DNA of 64,000 nt, taken from positions 434,001-498,000 of the forward strand of contig NC_018108.1 of assembly GCF_000276685.1 (NCBI RefSeq), read 5' to 3'. This DNA is from Taylorella equigenitalis ATCC 35865. GTDB taxonomy: Bacteria; Pseudomonadota; Gammaproteobacteria; Burkholderiales; Burkholderiaceae_B. Positions 9,536 to 18,515 of this stretch are shown piece after piece. The first letter of the stretch is position 1. Each line of letters opens with the position of its first letter. The notes below the pieces were generated by a model. That model was not told the origin of the DNA, ran no database searches, and saw only the letters and a list, made by a program, of their open reading frames with translations. The translations under genes and the position numbers were made by a program.

Positions 9536-11419
9536 ATGTGTGGAATTTTAGGCTGGAAAAGCAAGAATACTAAGATTGACAAACAACTAATTAGAAATAT
9601 GGCTGAAACCATCGCTCATAGGGGTCCAGATGGTGAGGGGTTTTATTATTCAGAAGATTCCAGCTTATGTCTTGCTCATAAAAGACTAGCAATTATTGAC
9701 CCCCAAAATGGACAACAACCAATGAGTACTCATGACAATGATTTGGTTGTTACCTTTAATGGAGCAATATATAACTATATTGAACTTAGGCGTGAACTTA
9801 TAAATCTCGGTTATCCTTTAAAAAGTTATAGTGATACCGAAGTACTTCTGTATGCTTATAAAGAATGGGGAATTAGATGCCTTGATAAATTCAATGGTAT
9901 GTTTGCGTTTGTCATTCATGATAAAAAAAATCGCAAGCTATTCGGAGCTAGAGATAGATTGGGGGAAAAGCCTCTTTACTACTTTAAGGACAAAAATAAT
10001 TTTATTTTTGCTTCTGAAATAAAAGCCATTCTTGCTTCAAAATTAGTCTCACCTGAACTCAATTATTATAGCCTTCACGAGTATTTAACTTTTCAATATT
10101 ATCTAGAAGATAATACGTTGTTTAATAATATTTTTAAGATTAAACCTGGACACTATTTTTGTTTGAATGAGGATAGTTTTCAACTGGAAATTAATGAGTA
10201 TTGGGACATAATCCATACCAAAATTCAAGAAGAACATTCTGAAGATTTCTATGTAGATAATCTTAAAGCATTAATTAACGATTCTATAAGTATGAGGTTA
10301 AGGGCAGATGTTCCTTTGGGTAGCCACTTAAGTGGTGGAATTGATTCCTCCGCAGTAGCTGCAATGAATGCTCTTAGATTGGGGGAAAGTTTTAAGCTTA
10401 AAACTTTCACTGGAAGGTTTTTGGAAGGAGCCGATTACGACGAAACTAAATATGCAAAAGAAGTATCTGAGCTCATCCATAGTGAATACAACGAAATTAT
10501 CATTAAAGATTCAGATTTTCTTGAACACATCGATGACATAATTTGGTATATGGATGAACCTCAAGCTGGACCTGGCGTTTTTTCTCAATACATGGTTGCC
10601 AAGTACGCAAGTAAAAAAGTTAAAGTAGTTCTTGGAGGGCAAGGTGGAGATGAAACATTCTTGGGCTATACAAGATATTTCTTGGCTTATTACGAAAAAA
10701 TGCTTAAAAGAAATATAGAATCTAAGGGAGATTATTATCAGAGGGTTTTAAACTCTATGACACCTAATCTTTACCAGCTCAATGGATATCAACCACTGAT
10801 GCAAGATTTCTTTGCTAAAGGGTTGTTCGGTAGTGATTCTAAAAGATACTTCCGTCTAAGTGATAGATTCTCATCTAATGAATCTATTTTCTCAAAGGAA
10901 TTCTTGGTATCAGGGTATGACTTGTTTGAAAAATTTGACAAAATTTTCTCTAAATATGATACCTCTATTGCTAACAAAATGAGTTATTTCGATATGAAGA
11001 CGTTCTTGCCTTCTTTATTGCATGTTGAGGATAGAACTAGCATGGTGAATGGTATAGAATCCAGAGTTCCACTGTTGGATCATAGAATAATTGAGTTTGC
11101 TGCTACAGTTCCCGTTCATATTAAATTTAAGGATGGTATTAATAAATATTTACCAAAACGAATTTTTAAAAATATTATCCCTGATAGCATTATCGAAAGA
11201 AAGGATAAAAAAGGATTTCCTACTCCAACAAATCTTTGGTTTAAAACAAGCCTAAATAAATGGGTTAAAGATTTACTCTCAGATAGAAGAACAATTGAAA
11301 GAGGGTTATATCAAAAGGATGAGTTACTTAAATTAATTGATGGAAGTAGTCAATTTGGAAGGTCTCTATGGGGGGTCATTAATCTTGAACTATGGCATAG
11401 GAAGTTTATAGACAAATGA
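9536..11419 (+). CDS. asnB: Asparagine synthetase-type glutamine amidotransferase
   Basis: This 627-residue protein matches AsnB throughout. The mature N-terminal nucleophile Cys2 (MCGILGW) heads a class II glutaminase domain (~1-210). The synthetase domain follows with the pyrophosphate-binding motif SGGIDSS. It begins two bases after the upstream stop and overlaps the next gene by ATGA, so it belongs to the polysaccharide operon. AsnB homologues in O-antigen loci are commonly proposed to convert uronic acids to uronamides with glutamine as ammonia donor, so the substrate here may be a sugar carboxylate rather than aspartate. Family is certain; substrate is inference. Confidence 0.88.
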   Translation: MCGILGWKSKNTKIDKQLIRNMAETIAHRGPDGEGFYYSEDSSLCLAHKRLAIIDPQNGQQPMSTHDNDLVVTFNGAIYNYIELRRELINLGYPLKSYSDTEVLLYAYKEWGIRCLDKFNGMFAFVIHDKKNRKLFGARDRLGEKPLYYFKDKNNFIFASEIKAILASKLVSPELNYYSLHEYLTFQYYLEDNTLFNNIFKIKPGHYFCLNEDSFQLEINEYWDIIHTKIQEEHSEDFYVDNLKALINDSISMRLRADVPLGSHLSGGIDSSAVAAMNALRLGESFKLKTFTGRFLEGADYDETKYAKEVSELIHSEYNEIIIKDSDFLEHIDDIIWYMDEPQAGPGVFSQYMVAKYASKKVKVVLGGQGGDETFLGYTRYFLAYYEKMLKRNIESKGDYYQRVLNSMTPNLYQLNGYQPLMQDFFAKGLFGSDSKRYFRLSDRFSSNESIFSKEFLVSGYDLFEKFDKIFSKYDTSIANKMSYFDMKTFLPSLLHVEDRTSMVNGIESRVPLLDHRIIEFAATVPVHIKFKDGINKYLPKRIFKNIIPDSIIERKDKKGFPTPTNLWFKTSLNKWVKDLLSDRRTIERGLYQKDELLKLIDGSSQFGRSLWGVINLELWHRKFIDK

Positions 11420-12651
11420 AAAAAATTTTAATAATTACCTATGATTCTCCTAACATTGATAGAAGAATATATTTAATCTCTGATAGTCTGGAAAAATCAG
11501 GTTACGACGTAAATATCCTTACTCCATATGCGAATGTAGAGGAAGGCTATGAGCACATAAAAGTTATAAATTTAATTGAGAAAAATCCTTTTAACACGGT
11601 AAGTTCGCCAGTCTTTATTAAGGATATATTAAGAAAATATTTACCAAATAAATTATTTAACTTTATCAAATCTCTTTATAGATCTTTGTTTACGAGTGAT
11701 GGTTATATACCATATTTGGAGGAAATGAAAAATAAAGCAACTAGTATCAAAGCAGACATATATGTTGCAGTAGACCTTATAACACTTCCTATTGTTGAAT
11801 CATGCATAGATAAAAATGGAGGTTCTTTTGTTTACGATGCTCACGAATTCTTTCTTGGTCAGAAAATTCTTACTGAAAAACAAAAAGAGTGTCTTGGAAA
11901 ATTGGAAACAGACATATTTCCTAAAGTAGATTTATTGATTACCGTAAATGAAGACATTCGTAACTTATTTTTCGAGAGATACGGTCAAGTTGAAAGTGAA
12001 ATCATTTTGAATGCTACTAAGGATTGTTTAAATGAAAAAAAATATTTGCACGATCTTATTGGAGTTTCGAGGGATGTACCTTTAATACTTTATCAAGGAG
12101 GTTTCATAGGAAACAGAAAACTTGAAAATCTAGTGAATATGGCTACTCACTTAGAAAATTCGTTATTAGTAATGTTGGGCTGGGGCGATTTAGAGTCTAA
12201 ATTAAGAAAACTTGCTTCTGATTTAAATGTTTTGAATAAAAAAGTATTCTTTATTCCAAAGATTTCTCAAAAGGAACTCATCTCCTATACTTCTTCAGCG
12301 AAAATTGGAATTATTCCTTATGAACCCTGTGATTTAAATACAAAATTCTGTACCCCAAATAAATTGTTTGAATTTATTTGTGCTGGAATACCAATTGCCT
12401 ATAATTCAAAATTAGTTACCGTTGATCGGATAATCAAACAATATTCTATAGGCATTCAAATAGATATAAATGACCCTAAGGGTTCAGCTCAAATTCTTGA
12501 TAATCTTTTAGTACAGAGTAAGCTCTATAATAGCCTTGAAGTTAATGTCAGTAAGGCTAATCAAGTAGTTAATTGGGAGAATGAAGAAAAAAAATTACTT
12601 CATGTCTTTCGTAATCTTAAACCCAAGAATAATTCTATTACTCCACAATAA
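11416..12651 (+). CDS. GT-B family glycosyltransferase (group 1/GT4-like)
   Basis: This 411-residue protein contains the same landmarks as the C-terminal third of the fusion protein at 812-4189: YDAHEFFLGQ, a LITVNEDI segment, YQGGFIGNRKLE, a GWG turn and the C-terminal CTPNKLFEFICAGIP donor-binding motif. The two are therefore paralogues. No signal peptide or membrane helix is visible, so it should act at the cytoplasmic face on a lipid-linked acceptor. It overlaps asnB by ATGA and is followed five bases later by the 2-epimerase gene. Donor and linkage cannot be read from sequence. Confidence 0.85.
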   Translation: MKKILIITYDSPNIDRRIYLISDSLEKSGYDVNILTPYANVEEGYEHIKVINLIEKNPFNTVSSPVFIKDILRKYLPNKLFNFIKSLYRSLFTSDGYIPYLEEMKNKATSIKADIYVAVDLITLPIVESCIDKNGGSFVYDAHEFFLGQKILTEKQKECLGKLETDIFPKVDLLITVNEDIRNLFFERYGQVESEIILNATKDCLNEKKYLHDLIGVSRDVPLILYQGGFIGNRKLENLVNMATHLENSLLVMLGWGDLESKLRKLASDLNVLNKKVFFIPKISQKELISYTSSAKIGIIPYEPCDLNTKFCTPNKLFEFICAGIPIAYNSKLVTVDRIIKQYSIGIQIDINDPKGSAQILDNLLVQSKLYNSLEVNVSKANQVVNWENEEKKLLHVFRNLKPKNNSITPQ

Positions 12652-12656
12652 TTCAA

Positions 12657-13718
12657 ATGAATATACTTACTGTTATTGGTGCAAGACCGCAATTTATTAA
12701 GGCTTCTGTTGTTTCCAAAGCTTTGAAAGAAGTAGGATTGAATGAAATTCTTTTACATACTGGTCAGCATTATGATCACAATATGTCTGAAGTATTTTTC
12801 AATCAGTTAGGCATACCTAAACCACATTATAAATTGGATATAAATGGTTGTTCCCACGGAGAAATGACAGGTCGTATGCTTTCTGAAATCGAAAAAATAC
12901 TTCTTAGTGAGAAACCTGATCGAGTTCTAGTATATGGTGATACTAATTCCACCTTAGCTGGTGCTTTGGCTGCTGCAAAGCTTCATATACCCGTAGATCA
13001 TATAGAGGCAGGTCTTAGAAGTTTCAACAAAAAAATGCCTGAAGAAATAAATAGAATACTTACAGATCAAATTAGTGATATTTTGTTTTGTCCGACTGAT
13101 ACAGCCGTGGATAATCTAAAGTCTGAGGGTTTTTTAAATAGAGATAGCAAAATTTATAATGTTGGTGATGTTATGTGTGATTCAGTTAAGTACTTTTCTG
13201 AATTATCTTCTGTACCTGTAATAAGTAATATTCAATCAAATTACATTCTTTGTACAATACATAGGGCTGAAAATACCGATGACCCACAACGACTTACGTC
13301 CATTATAAATGCCTTAAATTACATCAATAGGGACATAGCTCCAGTTTTACTTGCACTTCATCCAAGAACTAAAAAGATTATTGGTGAGCTTGGGCTAGAA
13401 GTAAGTCTTAATGTTATTGATCCTGTTGGATACTTGGAAATGTTGTCTTTAATCAAGTCAAGTAACCTTGTGATTACCGATAGTGGAGGTTTACAGAAGG
13501 AAGCATACATCTTAGGTAAATTTTGCGTTACTTTGCGTGACCAAACTGAGTGGGTTGAACTACTGAAAAATAATGTGAATAAATTAGCTGGAGCCGATTA
13601 CAATCTGATTATAGATCTTGTAAAAGAAAACTTTGGTAATGAAGTTGATACTTCCCTCGCTCTTTATGGTAGTGGAAATGCTTCAAAAGAAATAGCCAAA
13701 ATTTTACACTCACTTTAG
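12657..13718 (+). CDS. wecB: UDP-N-acetylglucosamine 2-epimerase (non-hydrolysing)
   Basis: At 353 residues it is a normal length for the WecB/WbpI family. Diagnostic segments include GARPQFIKA at the N-terminus, LLHTGQHYD, VYGDTNST, HIEAGLRSF, MPEEINR and the C-terminal TDSGGLQKEA. The enzyme interconverts UDP-GlcNAc and UDP-ManNAc, or the 2,3-diacetamido-uronic acid equivalents in the WbpI/WlbD branch. Sequence inspection cannot separate the WecB and WbpI branches, but the neighbouring AsnB-type amidotransferase and WbpM-type dehydratase make a modified amino-sugar substrate plausible. Confidence 0.85.
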   Translation: MNILTVIGARPQFIKASVVSKALKEVGLNEILLHTGQHYDHNMSEVFFNQLGIPKPHYKLDINGCSHGEMTGRMLSEIEKILLSEKPDRVLVYGDTNSTLAGALAAAKLHIPVDHIEAGLRSFNKKMPEEINRILTDQISDILFCPTDTAVDNLKSEGFLNRDSKIYNVGDVMCDSVKYFSELSSVPVISNIQSNYILCTIHRAENTDDPQRLTSIINALNYINRDIAPVLLALHPRTKKIIGELGLEVSLNVIDPVGYLEMLSLIKSSNLVITDSGGLQKEAYILGKFCVTLRDQTEWVELLKNNVNKLAGADYNLIIDLVKENFGNEVDTSLALYGSGNASKEIAKILHSL

Positions 13719-13724
13719 TTTACT

Positions 13725-14888
13725 ATGTTATCTGAAACTGATTTAATACCATTTGCCATACCAGATATAGGCGATGAAGAAATAGAAGAGGTGATTGATT
13801 CGCTGAAGTCTGGATGGATAACTACAGGACCCAAAGCAAAAAAATTTGAAGAGGACTTTTCTGATTTCTTAGGTTGTGGTGTAAGTTCGGTTTCAGTTAA
13901 CTCAGCAACATCAGGTTTGCATTTGGGGTTAGAAGCATTAGGAGTAGGTCCTGGTGATGAAGTTCTTTTACCCACTTATACATTTACTTCTACTGCAGAA
14001 GTAGTGAGGTATTTGGGGGCTACACCAATATTTGTTGATTCTGATCCTAAAACATTTAATATAAGCCTAAAAGATCTTGAGCGTAAGATAAATGCCAAAT
14101 CTAAAGCTATTATTCCAGTACATTTCGCAGGACAAGCTGCTGATATGGATGGTGTGCTAACCATTGCTAGAGATAATAATTTAAAAGTAGTGGAAGATGC
14201 AGCTCATGCATTTCCAACAAAATATAAGGGTAAATTAGTTGGAACTTTAGATTCAGATGTTACTGTCTTTAGCTTCTATGCAAATAAAACCATGACTACG
14301 GCTGAGGGTGGTATGTTGGTTTCTAAAAATCCTGATATTATTTCTAGAGCTAAAGTGATGCGATTACATGGGATTAGTCGCGATGCATTTGACAGATATA
14401 CAAATACCAAAGCTAGTTGGTTTTATGAGGTGATTGCCCCTGGATTTAAATACAATATGCCAGACATTAATGCGGCCATTGGAATACATCAACTTAAGAA
14501 GATAAATTGTTTTTATAAGAAAAGAGTTGAATTGGCTAATAATTATTTTAATGAACTCTCAGGGCTACCTATTGAACTTCCAAGTGTTCCTGTTCAGACA
14601 GATAGTAATCATGCATTTCATTTATTTCCGATATTGATTAATAGAGATTCTAATATTTCTAGAGATGATTTCATATCTAGAATGTCTGAAATGGGTATAG
14701 GATGTTCAGTTCACTTTATTCCTCTACATAGACATCCAGTGTGGAGAGATATGTATGGGTTAATTCCAAGTGACTTTTCTATTGCTGAGGATCTCTACTC
14801 TAGGGAAGTTTCTATACCTTTATATACTAAGATGACCTTTAGCCAACAAATGAGAGTTATAGATTCAATTAAATCTATATTTCGTTAA
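13725..14888 (+). CDS. DegT/DnrJ/EryC1-family PLP sugar aminotransferase
   Basis: This 387-residue protein has the fold and motifs of nucleotide-sugar aminotransferases: a GWITTGP N-terminal motif, TFTSTAEV, VEDAAHAFPTKYKGK for the PLP ring, and the Schiff-base lysine K188 within SFYANKTMTTAEGG. It transfers an amino group from glutamate to a keto-sugar nucleotide, giving a 4- or 3-amino sugar. A 4-keto product of the WbpM-like dehydratase at 20449-22293 is a plausible substrate. It sits six bases after the 2-epimerase stop and directly abuts the sugar-phosphate transferase gene. Confidence 0.87.
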   Translation: MLSETDLIPFAIPDIGDEEIEEVIDSLKSGWITTGPKAKKFEEDFSDFLGCGVSSVSVNSATSGLHLGLEALGVGPGDEVLLPTYTFTSTAEVVRYLGATPIFVDSDPKTFNISLKDLERKINAKSKAIIPVHFAGQAADMDGVLTIARDNNLKVVEDAAHAFPTKYKGKLVGTLDSDVTVFSFYANKTMTTAEGGMLVSKNPDIISRAKVMRLHGISRDAFDRYTNTKASWFYEVIAPGFKYNMPDINAAIGIHQLKKINCFYKKRVELANNYFNELSGLPIELPSVPVQTDSNHAFHLFPILINRDSNISRDDFISRMSEMGIGCSVHFIPLHRHPVWRDMYGLIPSDFSIAEDLYSREVSIPLYTKMTFSQQMRVIDSIKSIFR

Positions 14889-15485
14889 ATGTTTAAAAGA
14901 ATTTTTGACATTCTAATAAGCTCTCTTGGACTAATTATCCTTTCTCCATTGTTCTTATTGATATCGGTATGGATCAAATTCGATTCAAAGGGACCTATTA
15001 TATTTAGACAAACTAGAGTAGGGTTAAAGGGTAAGGAATTTAGGATTCATAAATTTCGCACTATGATTGCAGACGCTTCAAAACTTGGCGGTAGCATAAC
15101 TATAGGTTCAGATAAAAGAATAACGCATGTAGGTAAATTTCTAAGAAAATATAAACTAGATGAATTACCACAGCTAATAGACGTATTTCTTGGAAATATG
15201 AGTTTAGTAGGACCGAGACCAGAAGTTCCAGAGTTTATGAATAAGTATCCCGATGGAATAAGAGAAAAAATTTTATCAGTAAGACCTGGTATAACAGATT
15301 TAGCGTCTATTGAAATGATTGATGAAAATGAGGTTTTATCAAGTTACGATGACCCTCAAAAGGCCTACGTAGAATTCATAATGCCCTTAAAAGCTAATTA
15401 CTATATCAAGTATGCCGAAAGCCATACATTATTTGGAGATATAGGGATAGTTATTAAAACTATAGCTAAGATTTTATTTAGGTAG
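14889..15485 (+). CDS. Initiating undecaprenyl-phosphate sugar-1-phosphate transferase (short PglC/WlbG type)
   Basis: At 198 residues this is a small monotopic phosphoglycosyl transferase. It has one N-terminal membrane-embedded hydrophobic segment (~residues 5-30), the IHKFRTM motif, the catalytic acidic pair in KLDELPQL and the GPRPEVPEF motif. It would place the first sugar phosphate on undecaprenyl phosphate at the inner membrane. It starts at the base following the aminotransferase stop and is the last gene of the compact operon. The sugar specificity is unknown; a diacetamido-sugar donor would fit the neighbouring enzymes. Confidence 0.88.
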   Translation: MFKRIFDILISSLGLIILSPLFLLISVWIKFDSKGPIIFRQTRVGLKGKEFRIHKFRTMIADASKLGGSITIGSDKRITHVGKFLRKYKLDELPQLIDVFLGNMSLVGPRPEVPEFMNKYPDGIREKILSVRPGITDLASIEMIDENEVLSSYDDPQKAYVEFIMPLKANYYIKYAESHTLFGDIGIVIKTIAKILFR

Positions 15486-15835
15486 TGAAATCGTCAATTG
15501 GAATTAAGTCTTCTACTCATTACATCCTATAATCATAAATAAATCTATTTTTTTGGATGCAAAATTAATCCCAAAGTAACGTGGCATATCGTTGTGTTTA
15601 TAAATTCCGACATAGCGTGTGTGATATTATATTCATCTGATTTTGCTACTTTTCTAAGTAAAATCGAAGACGTCATAATTATTTTCAAAGATAATTCATT
15701 TACTGTGTTGTTGAATTAAATTTTGCAATATTTTTAACTGCATAGTTTTGTTAACTTCCTAATTAAAATATGGCGAAATATTAAGTCAAATTCCAGTTGC
15801 CGTATTAACTGGCAATTACTAAAGATTAAATTTAA
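15486..15835 (+). other. 350-base gap at the operon boundary, with a 58-codon open remnant and a small stem-loop
   Basis: No complete gene is visible. One forward frame is open for 58 codons (15543-15719) but lacks an ATG and gives no recognisable family; it may be a decayed gene or chance. An inverted repeat CCAGTT/AACTGG (15793-15798 and 15807-15812) lies 24 bases before the flippase start and could be an operator or a leader hairpin. I see no convincing terminator with a T-run after the sugar-phosphate transferase. The gap probably holds the flippase promoter, but no -35/-10 pair stands out. Confidence 0.4.
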
Positions 15836-17146
15836 ATGAGTCTAAATAAAAATGTGGTCGTATTGATGACTGGGACGATAATAGCTCAGCTAATCCCTGC
15901 TTTAATGAGTCCATTCATTACAAGACTATATACTCCTTCTGATTTTGGAATTTATGTTTTTTATTTTTCTGTAGTATCTGTATTAGGTCATGTTGTGTCA
16001 GGCCGTTATGAAGAGTATATCCCATTGCCTTCAAGTGATAGGCGTGCTACTCTTTTGACTATTCTACCTTTATTTATATCTACGCTAATTACAATCTTTA
16101 TAGCAATCTTGGCCACTATTGTGTATCTATTTTCACCAAAATTAATTGGTAACGTAAATTACACTTTTTTAGATGTTTTTTTCATAGGATTAGGTACAGT
16201 TTTTGTGGCTTATAACCAAGTAATGACGTACTGGGTGATTCGAAAGTTAAGGTATAAACTTATTAGTAAGTGCAAGGTTACTCAGTCAGTCACCAATATT
16301 GGATTTTCGTTAGGACTAGGACTGTTTTTTAAAAGCATAGGGCTTGTATTAGCTGACATAATATCAAGGTTTTTGGTATTTATTATTTTTTTAAAAAGCT
16401 TTTTAAACAATGAGGATAGTGTTTATTTAAGAAAGAAAAATTTTAAATTTAAATTATGCCTATTACTTAGGTCAGCAGTAAACTTCAAAAGATATCCTCT
16501 ATATATAGTTCCTGCAGCACTGTTTTACAAAATCGCAACACAACTACCTCTTTTAATCATAGCCTCTTCATATTCTTCAGTTCTAGCAGGGCTTATGATG
16601 ATGTCTCAAAGAGTTATTCTTGGACCCTTAGGTGTTATAACTTCATCATTCTCGCAAGCATTGCTAAAACCTATGGCAGATCAAATGAGACAAACTGGAA
16701 ATTGTTGGAATTTATTTAGCAGAACTTTTATATTGCTTGCTTTATCTCCATTGCCATTTGTAATTATCGGTTTTTATATTATTGATGATCTGGTCCCTTT
16801 TTTGTTTGGTGATGGTTGGGAGGGGCTTTCTGATGTGATTGTAATATTTGTTCCTTATTTTTATTTGTTCATAATATCTGGGACTTTAAATATCATAATC
16901 GTCGCTGCTGGAAGGCAGAAGATTAATTTGACTTTGCAGGCAAGCTTATTCTTTTTGATAGTTTTAGCGTTTGTTATATCTAACTTAATGAATTACGAAG
17001 GTAAAGACCTGTTAATTGTTTTATCTATTGCCTACAGTATTCACTATTTTATTACTCTTATTATTTCTGGTTTATTAGCTGCAGGAAAATTGCATTATTT
17101 TGGTGCATATAAAAGAAACTTCAAACCTTCTAATGAAGAAGACTAA
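15836..17146 (+). CDS. Wzx-like polysaccharide flippase (MOP superfamily)
   Basis: This 436-residue, strongly hydrophobic protein should have about 12 membrane helices. The opening (TGTIIAQLIPALMSPFITRLYTPSDFG) is typical of the polysaccharide synthesis/Wzx branch of MOP exporters, which flip lipid-linked glycans across the inner membrane. It stands alone after a 350-base gap and faces a reverse-strand pair, so it is its own transcription unit. Its presence beside a Wzt-type exporter is notable because ABC and Wzx routes are usually alternatives. No Wzy polymerase is evident in the window. Confidence 0.85.
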   Translation: MSLNKNVVVLMTGTIIAQLIPALMSPFITRLYTPSDFGIYVFYFSVVSVLGHVVSGRYEEYIPLPSSDRRATLLTILPLFISTLITIFIAILATIVYLFSPKLIGNVNYTFLDVFFIGLGTVFVAYNQVMTYWVIRKLRYKLISKCKVTQSVTNIGFSLGLGLFFKSIGLVLADIISRFLVFIIFLKSFLNNEDSVYLRKKNFKFKLCLLLRSAVNFKRYPLYIVPAALFYKIATQLPLLIIASSYSSVLAGLMMMSQRVILGPLGVITSSFSQALLKPMADQMRQTGNCWNLFSRTFILLALSPLPFVIIGFYIIDDLVPFLFGDGWEGLSDVIVIFVPYFYLFIISGTLNIIIVAAGRQKINLTLQASLFFLIVLAFVISNLMNYEGKDLLIVLSIAYSIHYFITLIISGLLAAGKLHYFGAYKRNFKPSNEED

Positions 17147-17220
17147 TTTAATTTGTAATACATATAATCGATTTTTAGCTCTGTTTACGAGGCTGTAAAT
17201 AATTTAGATTTAAAAATCAA

Positions 17221-18513
17221 TTACAGTTTCGTAGCGAATAATATTTTTTCTTGTGTTCTAAGCCTATTATTGTGAATCAAAACATTTAACTTCCCGCCCA
17301 CAAGCTTAGAATATCCAGCCACCTTCGTAAAATTACTTTTTGCATTTTCATCGCAAACATTTAAATCCATCACATGCAACGCACGTAATCTTAAAGAAAA
17401 AATTTCACCGCCCACAACATCAAAAGCAGGGTATTCAAAAGCAGTTCCACACTTAAATCCAACATGCCGTAAATAACCTAATGAACAATCGTAATCTAAT
17501 CCTGCAGAAGCAATTTCTTGCAGAGTTCTAGGTTGCTTCCACCGCAAATAGTGCGTTCTGCCACCCCAAACATTTTGCTTAATACCCAGCTCGTCGCAAA
17601 CTTTTCGAAGTAGCTTAAATTCGCCCCTTATGGCTCCTGTAATGTCTGTCGCTTTGTAACTTGCATGTAGGCCTATCTCATGACCACGATTATGTATATG
17701 CTTAAGCAACGTCCTAATTTTTGGATTGTCTATTTTATATGTAGCATCGTATATGCTTTGCCCTCCACAAATAAAGTAAAAGGCACTTTTAATTCCAAGT
17801 TTCTCCGATTGATCCATTAAAAAATCATAAGTATTAAATGGATCGCCCACAGTTAATTCACTACTTGACCGAGGATTGCGACGGATAAATTCTCTAAAAC
17901 TAAAACCTCCATTCGCAACCGCAATAGCGTATGATTTAGCAAAATTACGCCAATTTATATAATCATATTTACTTGCTAGGTCTACATCATGACTTAAAAA
18001 TAATTTAAACTCATGCCGACTTAATTGTGCGTCATTCCAAGTTCTTGATATGATTTGCCCCAATAAATCTAACCACTCATCGACGATAGGTCTTAGATAA
18101 TAATTATTTCTCACAGCATGGCAGTTCTCGTCTTTGAATCTTCCGTGTCTGTCTCGTGGCACATCGCCAATTTCCTCAAGCCGATTTAGTATCCAAAAAA
18201 TTAAGCCGAGGATATCGTAGTTGATATAGGTAGTATCTTCAGAAACTTCATACAAGCTCTGTGGCAATGCCAAAGATGACGGCATAGGAAGTTGATTATC
18301 GATAACCCCAACCATTGCATCGCAAGAAGGATCCCAATAATTAAGGGGTAGGTCGTTGGCCAGCCCAAATTTTCTAAATGTATGGTCAAGGTTTCTGAAT
18401 ATAATTTTTTTTGGACTTCCCTCAAGACGCATCTCAATGTTATCGATGCGGTCAATCAATTTTAGATGTATACCGAATCGTTCATAGAGAATAATCTCAA
18501 GCCACTTAAGCAT
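17221..18513 (-). CDS. Polysaccharide deacetylase family protein (NodB-like fold)
   Basis: The 430-residue protein has a C-terminal half with metal-site motifs of carbohydrate esterase family 4: an aspartate motif FLSHDVD in place of the usual TFDDG, and HEIGLHASY, with the two histidines spaced as in zinc binding. The N-terminal ~170 residues are specific to long members of this family. No signal peptide is visible, so the location is unclear. It starts two bases after the stop of the acyltransferase gene and overlaps nothing downstream. A role in trimming N-acetyl groups or other surface-glycan modification fits the context; the substrate is unknown. Confidence 0.8.
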   Translation of the reverse strand: MLKWLEIILYERFGIHLKLIDRIDNIEMRLEGSPKKIIFRNLDHTFRKFGLANDLPLNYWDPSCDAMVGVIDNQLPMPSSLALPQSLYEVSEDTTYINYDILGLIFWILNRLEEIGDVPRDRHGRFKDENCHAVRNNYYLRPIVDEWLDLLGQIISRTWNDAQLSRHEFKLFLSHDVDLASKYDYINWRNFAKSYAIAVANGGFSFREFIRRNPRSSSELTVGDPFNTYDFLMDQSEKLGIKSAFYFICGGQSIYDATYKIDNPKIRTLLKHIHNRGHEIGLHASYKATDITGAIRGEFKLLRKVCDELGIKQNVWGGRTHYLRWKQPRTLQEIASAGLDYDCSLGYLRHVGFKCGTAFEYPAFDVVGGEIFSLRLRALHVMDLNVCDENAKSNFTKVAGYSKLVGGKLNVLIHNNRLRTQEKILFATKL

Positions 18514-18515
18514 AT

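Noticed and set aside
17147-17220. Terminator between the flippase and deacetylase genes
   Set aside because: Only weak six-base stems with long loops are present, without T-runs.
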